Shown: in pieces, positions 6,512 to 10,359 of the stretch
How positions within the stretch are numbered: the first letter of the stretch is position 1
Layout: the number at the start of each line of letters is the position of its first letter
Assembly (NCBI GenBank): GCA_030691295.1
Contig: JAUYEQ010000629.1
Location: 1-10,359 of the forward strand
Direction: 5' to 3'
Source: Bacteroidota bacterium
GTDB lineage: Bacteria; Bacteroidota; Bacteroidia; Bacteroidales; Prolixibacteraceae
Length of the DNA stretch: 10,359 nt
Position numbers and translations under genes: made by a program
The notes under the pieces: generated by a model
What the model was told of the DNA's origin: nothing
Seen by the model: only the letters and a program-made list of their open reading frames with translations
Databases searched by the model: none

Positions 6512-8113
6512 TTATCTCTTAAAAACCTTCACTGCCGATTCATCATCTGCTTTCACAAGGTACATTCCTGAAGGAAATCCGGTAAATGAAATAACCGCAT
6601 TACCACCTTCAGGATTTATTTTTTTTATTGGAATTCCGAGCTGATTGTACACGGAAACGGTTTGAATCAACTTATAGGAACGAATATTTATCGTCTCATC
6701 AAAATAAGTTGGATAGATCTGTAAATAATTGATCTTATCCTGGATCAGGCTTGTGGCTGTATAGGTTTTCAGGTTGGGCATTTCGTCGAGGGTCAGCACA
6801 TAATCGCTGGCAAACATTTTCTTCCACAAATCGAGCGAATTGTATTTGGCTGAACGGGTAAAATCACCATTCCAGGGCATAAACCATGACCACCCGGCTC
6901 CATCCTTTACCAGATTATCGACATCAGGAAATGAACCGCTTTCGCTGATAGTAACCATTTTTTTCCCTCCGTAACGGCTGTTCATGTCATTAAATTCCAA
7001 TATCTGGGAACTGTGATCGCCCTCTTTGTATATGTCGCGGCCAACAATATCAACATATTCGTCGCCCGGATACCAGGCATCGTCATTCGGTTCGCGGGTC
7101 CAGACCCAAATTAGGTTGTGCAATCCGTGATGGTTAACCATACGGTCGAACATTACCTGCCACAATTTTTTGCAGGGCGCTGCGCCTTTGGCTCCCCACC
7201 AGAACCAGCCTCCTGCCGCTTCATGCAAAGGCCGCCATATCACCGGAATTTTGTTGTCCTGAAATTTCTTCAGCATGCCGGAAATGTAGTCAATGTCACT
7301 GATCATGGCCTTGTATTCGGCTGAATTAACATCACTTATTTTCGAAATATCGAAAGTCGTTTTTTCAGTGTAAAACTCTTCTGTTTTGCGGGATGGGTCG
7401 CGCCAATGCCAGCAAAATGCCGGGATACCGTTCTTGTCGTACAAAGTTTTCGATTCGTTATAAGGAGTATTTTCGTTGTACCATGTGTATCCCCTTCCGC
7501 AGAAAAGAAAGTCGAATCCTACCAATGCCGGACTTTTACCTGTATTTGATTTCAGCCAGTTCGATTCGCTCATGTTCATAACTCCGGAAATGATTTTCTT
7601 TCCGTAGTTATCGTAAAGGAACTGGTATAATTTAGCCGCTTCGACAGTTGGATCGGGAGTGACCAGGGTTTTATTGATACTGAACTGAGTGGAAGGATCA
7701 ACCTTCTCAAATTCAATATAATCAATGTTTATCCATCCCCACGACTTGGTGATTTCGACCTTGTGCGCCCCTGCAGTCAGTTTCAAAAAACTTACGACTT
7801 TAAGTTTAATGTAGTTTGAATTCTGGTTGGTGGCAAAGGTTATGGAGCTTCCGTCAACCACCAGGTTATTTGACTTGTATCCGCTGGGTGATGCAACCTG
7901 AATGTAAATGTTGTAAGTGGCTTCTTCAGCAAAATTCAGATTGAAGGTCAGGTTTCCCTCCTTCTGTTCTACTATATAACTTCCTGAAGATGAAGACAAA
8001 GCTGTCTTAATCGCTCCTCCTGAAAGGGTTGCCGATTCTGCCTCAAACTTTTGGCCGAAGCAGTTTGAAGCTATGAAAAGAATGATTGCCAGAATAGATA
8101 TTGCTTTTTGCAT
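6512..8113 (-). CDS. CBM35-GH26 beta-mannanase with T9SS sorting domain
   Basis: 533 residues in four parts. A signal peptide (about 1-20, SNCFG before QK) is followed by a CBM35-type module (about 22-138, beginning FEAESATLSGGA; LVVDGSS 84-90; INIDYIEFE 128-136), which binds mannan or uronic/galactose-bearing glycans through calcium-dependent sites. The GH26 catalytic domain (about 148-445) has FCWHWRDP (233-240), IWRPLHEAAGGWFWWG (292-307) with the acid/base E298, WYPGDEYVDIVG (347-358), and TISESG (388-393) with the nucleophile E391. The C-terminal T9SS type A sorting domain (about 463-533) shows LQIYPTYFDETINI, VYNQLG, FPSGMYLVKA and a final VKVFKR. It is predicted to leave the cell through T9SS and act on polymeric mannan outside or at the surface. 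It starts 19 bp after the GH5 gene. Confidence 0.92.
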   Translation of the reverse strand: MQKAISILAIILFIASNCFGQKFEAESATLSGGAIKTALSSSSGSYIVEQKEGNLTFNLNFAEEATYNIYIQVASPSGYKSNNLVVDGSSITFATNQNSNYIKLKVVSFLKLTAGAHKVEITKSWGWINIDYIEFEKVDPSTQFSINKTLVTPDPTVEAAKLYQFLYDNYGKKIISGVMNMSESNWLKSNTGKSPALVGFDFLFCGRGYTWYNENTPYNESKTLYDKNGIPAFCWHWRDPSRKTEEFYTEKTTFDISKISDVNSAEYKAMISDIDYISGMLKKFQDNKIPVIWRPLHEAAGGWFWWGAKGAAPCKKLWQVMFDRMVNHHGLHNLIWVWTREPNDDAWYPGDEYVDIVGRDIYKEGDHSSQILEFNDMNSRYGGKKMVTISESGSFPDVDNLVKDGAGWSWFMPWNGDFTRSAKYNSLDLWKKMFASDYVLTLDEMPNLKTYTATSLIQDKINYLQIYPTYFDETINIRSYKLIQTVSVYNQLGIPIKKINPEGGNAVISFTGFPSGMYLVKADDESAVKVFKR

Positions 8114-8132
8114 AAAGACTGAATAACTATAT

Positions 8133-9101
8133 TTACTTGTTTTTCTCTGCTTGTTTCCGTAACAATTCCCTGGTTTTTATTCCTGATTCCTTCATATCTT
8201 CCTCTTTCCAGTTTCCTTCGGAAGCAGCTGTAGTTTTCAACATCGAACAGGTTTCATTTTTATCGGCAACCGACCACGAAATGAGGCTGATTTTGTTGGT
8301 TTCGCACCAGTCGATCCAGTTTTGCCATTCGGTGTAATTGATCGGGCCGTTTCCTGAGGCTTCCATACCTGCCGATTCAGAAATAAATATCGGAATTCCT
8401 TTTTTCAGCGCATAATCGCTACGATCGCGCAATGATTTGCCATGAGTACCGGCATAAAAATGAACAGTGTACATGATGTTACTGTAACCAACAATCGGAT
8501 CGTCGGCTACCAGGTGAATATCCTGATCCCAATGCGGATTCCCGACTAAAATGATGTTGTCAGGATCAATTGCACGAATGGTTTTGATCAGTTCGATGGA
8601 ATATTCTTTCACCATTGGCCATGAGTCTTTCACTGGTTCGTTGAAAATCTCGTAAATTATGTGCGGATGTTTTCCGTATTTGGTGGCCATTTCAGCAAAA
8701 AAAACTTTGGCGGCATCCAACTTTATAGTGTGACTGTGCCAGTCGATGATTACATAAATGTCGTTTTCGATGGCGCCCTGAATTACAGCTTCCACTTTTT
8801 CTTTCGACCATTCGGGCTGATCAATGTATCCCTTTGCCGGATCAACTCCCATGGCAGCGCGTACTGCCGAGCATTTCCAATCAGTAGCCAGCCATTTTAC
8901 CGACTCTTTGTTGTAAAAGCGGGGCCACCAGTTATGCCATCCGTAACTTACGCCATTCAAAACGGTGGCATTTCCATTCTCATCGGTTAACTGAGTTCCT
9001 TTTACTGAAAGGTTGCCGTGTTTTTTTACCGGCTGTGCCTGAAGGCCTGAAGAAATATACATTCCAAGAAATAAGGCCAATACAAAAAGTTTAAGGTTCA
9101 T
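8133..9101 (-). CDS. GH5 (subfamily 2-like) endo-beta-1,4-glucanase
   Basis: 322 residues: signal peptide (1-22, probable cleavage after GLQA) plus a single GH5 catalytic domain. Motifs follow the bacterial GH5_2 cellulase pattern: QLTDENGNATVLNGVSYG (37-54), SAVRAAMG (78-85), IIDWHSH (118-124), YEIFNEP (150-156) with acid/base E155, YTVHFYAGTH (211-220), IFISESAG (238-245) with nucleophile E242, and ISWSVADKNET (274-284). It is expected to hydrolyse internal beta-1,4-glucosidic bonds of cellulose, beta-glucan or glucomannan. The nucleophile motif is SESAG instead of the usual TEWG. There is no CBM, linker or T9SS tail, so it would act in the periplasm or be released by another route. It sits between the GH44-like gene (20-bp gap) and the CBM35-GH26 gene (19-bp gap), which suggests co-transcription and a shared substrate such as glucomannan. 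Confidence 0.9.
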   Translation of the reverse strand: MNLKLFVLALFLGMYISSGLQAQPVKKHGNLSVKGTQLTDENGNATVLNGVSYGWHNWWPRFYNKESVKWLATDWKCSAVRAAMGVDPAKGYIDQPEWSKEKVEAVIQGAIENDIYVIIDWHSHTIKLDAAKVFFAEMATKYGKHPHIIYEIFNEPVKDSWPMVKEYSIELIKTIRAIDPDNIILVGNPHWDQDIHLVADDPIVGYSNIMYTVHFYAGTHGKSLRDRSDYALKKGIPIFISESAGMEASGNGPINYTEWQNWIDWCETNKISLISWSVADKNETCSMLKTTAASEGNWKEEDMKESGIKTRELLRKQAEKNK

Positions 9102-9121
9102 GGTTTATAAATTTAGTTTGG

Positions 9122-10359
9122 TTAGTTTTTAATTAATTTGACAGTTTTGGTGTCGGTTTCCGAGATCATTCGAATCCAATAAATGCCAGATGCGAGACCA
9201 ACAATATTTAAATCAATCTGATGGTCCCCTGCATCAAAAATTTTATTGCTGATGGTATTTAGCAGCACACCGTTTGCCTGATACAATTCGATCGATAATT
9301 TTTCTTTTTCAGGAATTGAAAAACTGAGATTTACCTGATCGGTTGCCGGATTTGGATAAACTGACACGCTGTAACTATTCTTTTTCATCTCGTTAGCCGA
9401 TCCCATTACGAGCGCTGTTAGTGAAATTGAATTTACTGATAATGGAGCTAATTCAACAGTAATATTGCTTGCGGAAGCTTCAACCTGTGTCTTTTTCAGG
9501 GCATTGTTCGAACGGGAAATGAAGGTTTCAGCCGCACCCAGACTTGAGATCGAATACATCGGGCTTTTACCCGGATTTACATGAAATTCAGAAAAGTTAA
9601 GATCTACCAGTATTGTCTGAGTCTGCGAACGGTTTACCAAAACCACCGTCATCGAATCGGCAGCTTCGTTTATCGTTGGATATGCCGAAACCAAAGTTTC
9701 ATTTTGCGAGATCGCCTGCACGTAATTTTTATGATTGTACCGGCTGAACAGATGCAGCGTTTCCCACATACCCGGTTTCCAGCTCCAGGGAGTAAAAATC
9801 TCAACCCCGTTTTTCATGAACTCGCCCATGGTTGAGGCGTACCAAACCGCTTGTACATTGGGGTTCGCAGAGCCAATGTCGGTTTCGGTAACTCCAAACG
9901 TTATACCATGCCCTGCGCCTTTGTATTTGGTGAGCCAGTCGGAACAACGACCCAAAATGTATTCTTTGTTGATGCTGTTATCCCATCCGCCATTAACGGT
10001 TTTCACTCCGTTGGCGCCAGGATAAACGTAGTTGCGGTCGAAATAAACCCGGTGCAACTGAACGCAGTTGGCGGCATCGGTTTCACCCGGATAAAAGTGA
10101 ATATCGAGCACATCAAGCAGTTTAATTCCTGAAGCTTTTTCTTCTTCGGCAATGCGAAGGATGAAATATTCGAGCCAGCAGTAGTTTTTCCCTTTGTAAG
10201 AGATAGCGGAACTTCCCCAACGGTACCATTGCCATTCGTTGGCCGGAACTGGTCCGACCAGTTTTATTTCAGGAAATTTGGCACGTGCAGCTTTGGCTAC
10301 TTTGAAGTAAAGCTGCATAAATTCTTCGGCAGGAATCTGGGTTTTCATCACATCGTCGT
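9122..10359 (-). CDS. GH44-like endoglucanase/xyloglucanase with T9SS sorting domain, C-terminal part
   Basis: The frame is open to the right edge (GAC GAT GTG ATG AAA), so the N terminus, with the signal peptide and acid/base NEP motif, is outside; neither the GTG at 10351 nor the ATG at 10348 is a likely start. Numbering from that GTG codon, GH44-type barrel motifs follow: LVGPVPANEW (31-40), LLDVLDIHFYPG (78-89), LHRVYFDRNYVYPGANGVK (99-117), FGVTETDIG (152-160) with probable nucleophile E156, and FTPWSWKPGMWETLHLFSRY (186-205). A beta-sandwich region (about 215-315) is followed by a T9SS type A sorting domain (about 326-409: VYPNPATDQVNLSF, LASGIYWIRM, final TVKLIKN). GH44 enzymes are retaining endo-beta-1,4-glucanases that often accept xyloglucan or glucomannan. 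It is upstream-most of the visible hydrolase block, 20 bp before the GH5 gene. The family call rests on remembered motifs; T9SS export is well supported. Confidence 0.75.
   Translation of the reverse strand, partial: DDVMKTQIPAEEFMQLYFKVAKAARAKFPEIKLVGPVPANEWQWYRWGSSAISYKGKNYCWLEYFILRIAEEEKASGIKLLDVLDIHFYPGETDAANCVQLHRVYFDRNYVYPGANGVKTVNGGWDNSINKEYILGRCSDWLTKYKGAGHGITFGVTETDIGSANPNVQAVWYASTMGEFMKNGVEIFTPWSWKPGMWETLHLFSRYNHKNYVQAISQNETLVSAYPTINEAADSMTVVLVNRSQTQTILVDLNFSEFHVNPGKSPMYSISSLGAAETFISRSNNALKKTQVEASASNITVELAPLSVNSISLTALVMGSANEMKKNSYSVSVYPNPATDQVNLSFSIPEKEKLSIELYQANGVLLNTISNKIFDAGDHQIDLNIVGLASGIYWIRMISETDTKTVKLIKN

Noticed and set aside
10346..10351. GTG/ATG at 10351/10348 as the start of the GH44-like gene
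   Set aside because: The frame stays open to the window end and the encoded part has no signal peptide and lacks the N-terminal half of the barrel, so the true start lies outside.

Overview
The window looks like a chromosomal segment from a member of the Bacteroidota. Two predicted exported enzymes end in type IX secretion (T9SS) type A sorting domains, a system confined to that phylum. Ribosome binding sites are weak and A-rich, one upstream region has a TAnnTTTG promoter element, and the gene content is dominated by secreted polysaccharide hydrolases. A more precise placement is not possible from this sequence; a plant-polymer-degrading lineage with T9SS fits.

Layout. Positions 1-154 (minus) hold the N-terminal part of an AHSA1/SRPBCC-fold protein that runs off the left edge. 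Positions 226-2157 (minus) hold a secreted glycoside hydrolase of family GH97 with unusual residues at the expected catalytic positions. An intergenic region (2158-2351) with an 18-bp palindrome separates it from a divergent two-gene unit on the plus strand: a ketopantoate reductase family protein (2352-3266) and an RNA 2',3'-cyclic phosphodiesterase ThpR (3282-3845). A strong hairpin (3913-3947) lies where this unit converges with the next block.

Positions 3953-10359 are one co-oriented minus-strand block of five exported glycoside hydrolases. In transcription order (right to left) they are a GH44-like enzyme with a T9SS tail (truncated by the right edge), a GH5 endoglucanase, a CBM35-GH26 mannanase with a T9SS tail, a GH30-like clan GH-A enzyme, and a single-domain GH26 mannanase. 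Gaps are 20, 19, 47 and 118 bp, so the block is probably an operon. The 118-bp gap holds short tandem and direct repeats.

Taken together (inference), the block encodes breakdown of plant beta-mannan or glucomannan and associated beta-glucans. T9SS would place the GH44 and CBM35-GH26 enzymes outside the cell or on its surface, while the enzymes carrying only a signal peptide would act in the periplasm or be released by another route. No SusC/SusD pair, transporter or regulator is visible in the window, although these could lie beyond the right edge. No tRNA, rRNA, CRISPR array or mobile element was recognised, and no gene-free stretch exceeds 300 bases.
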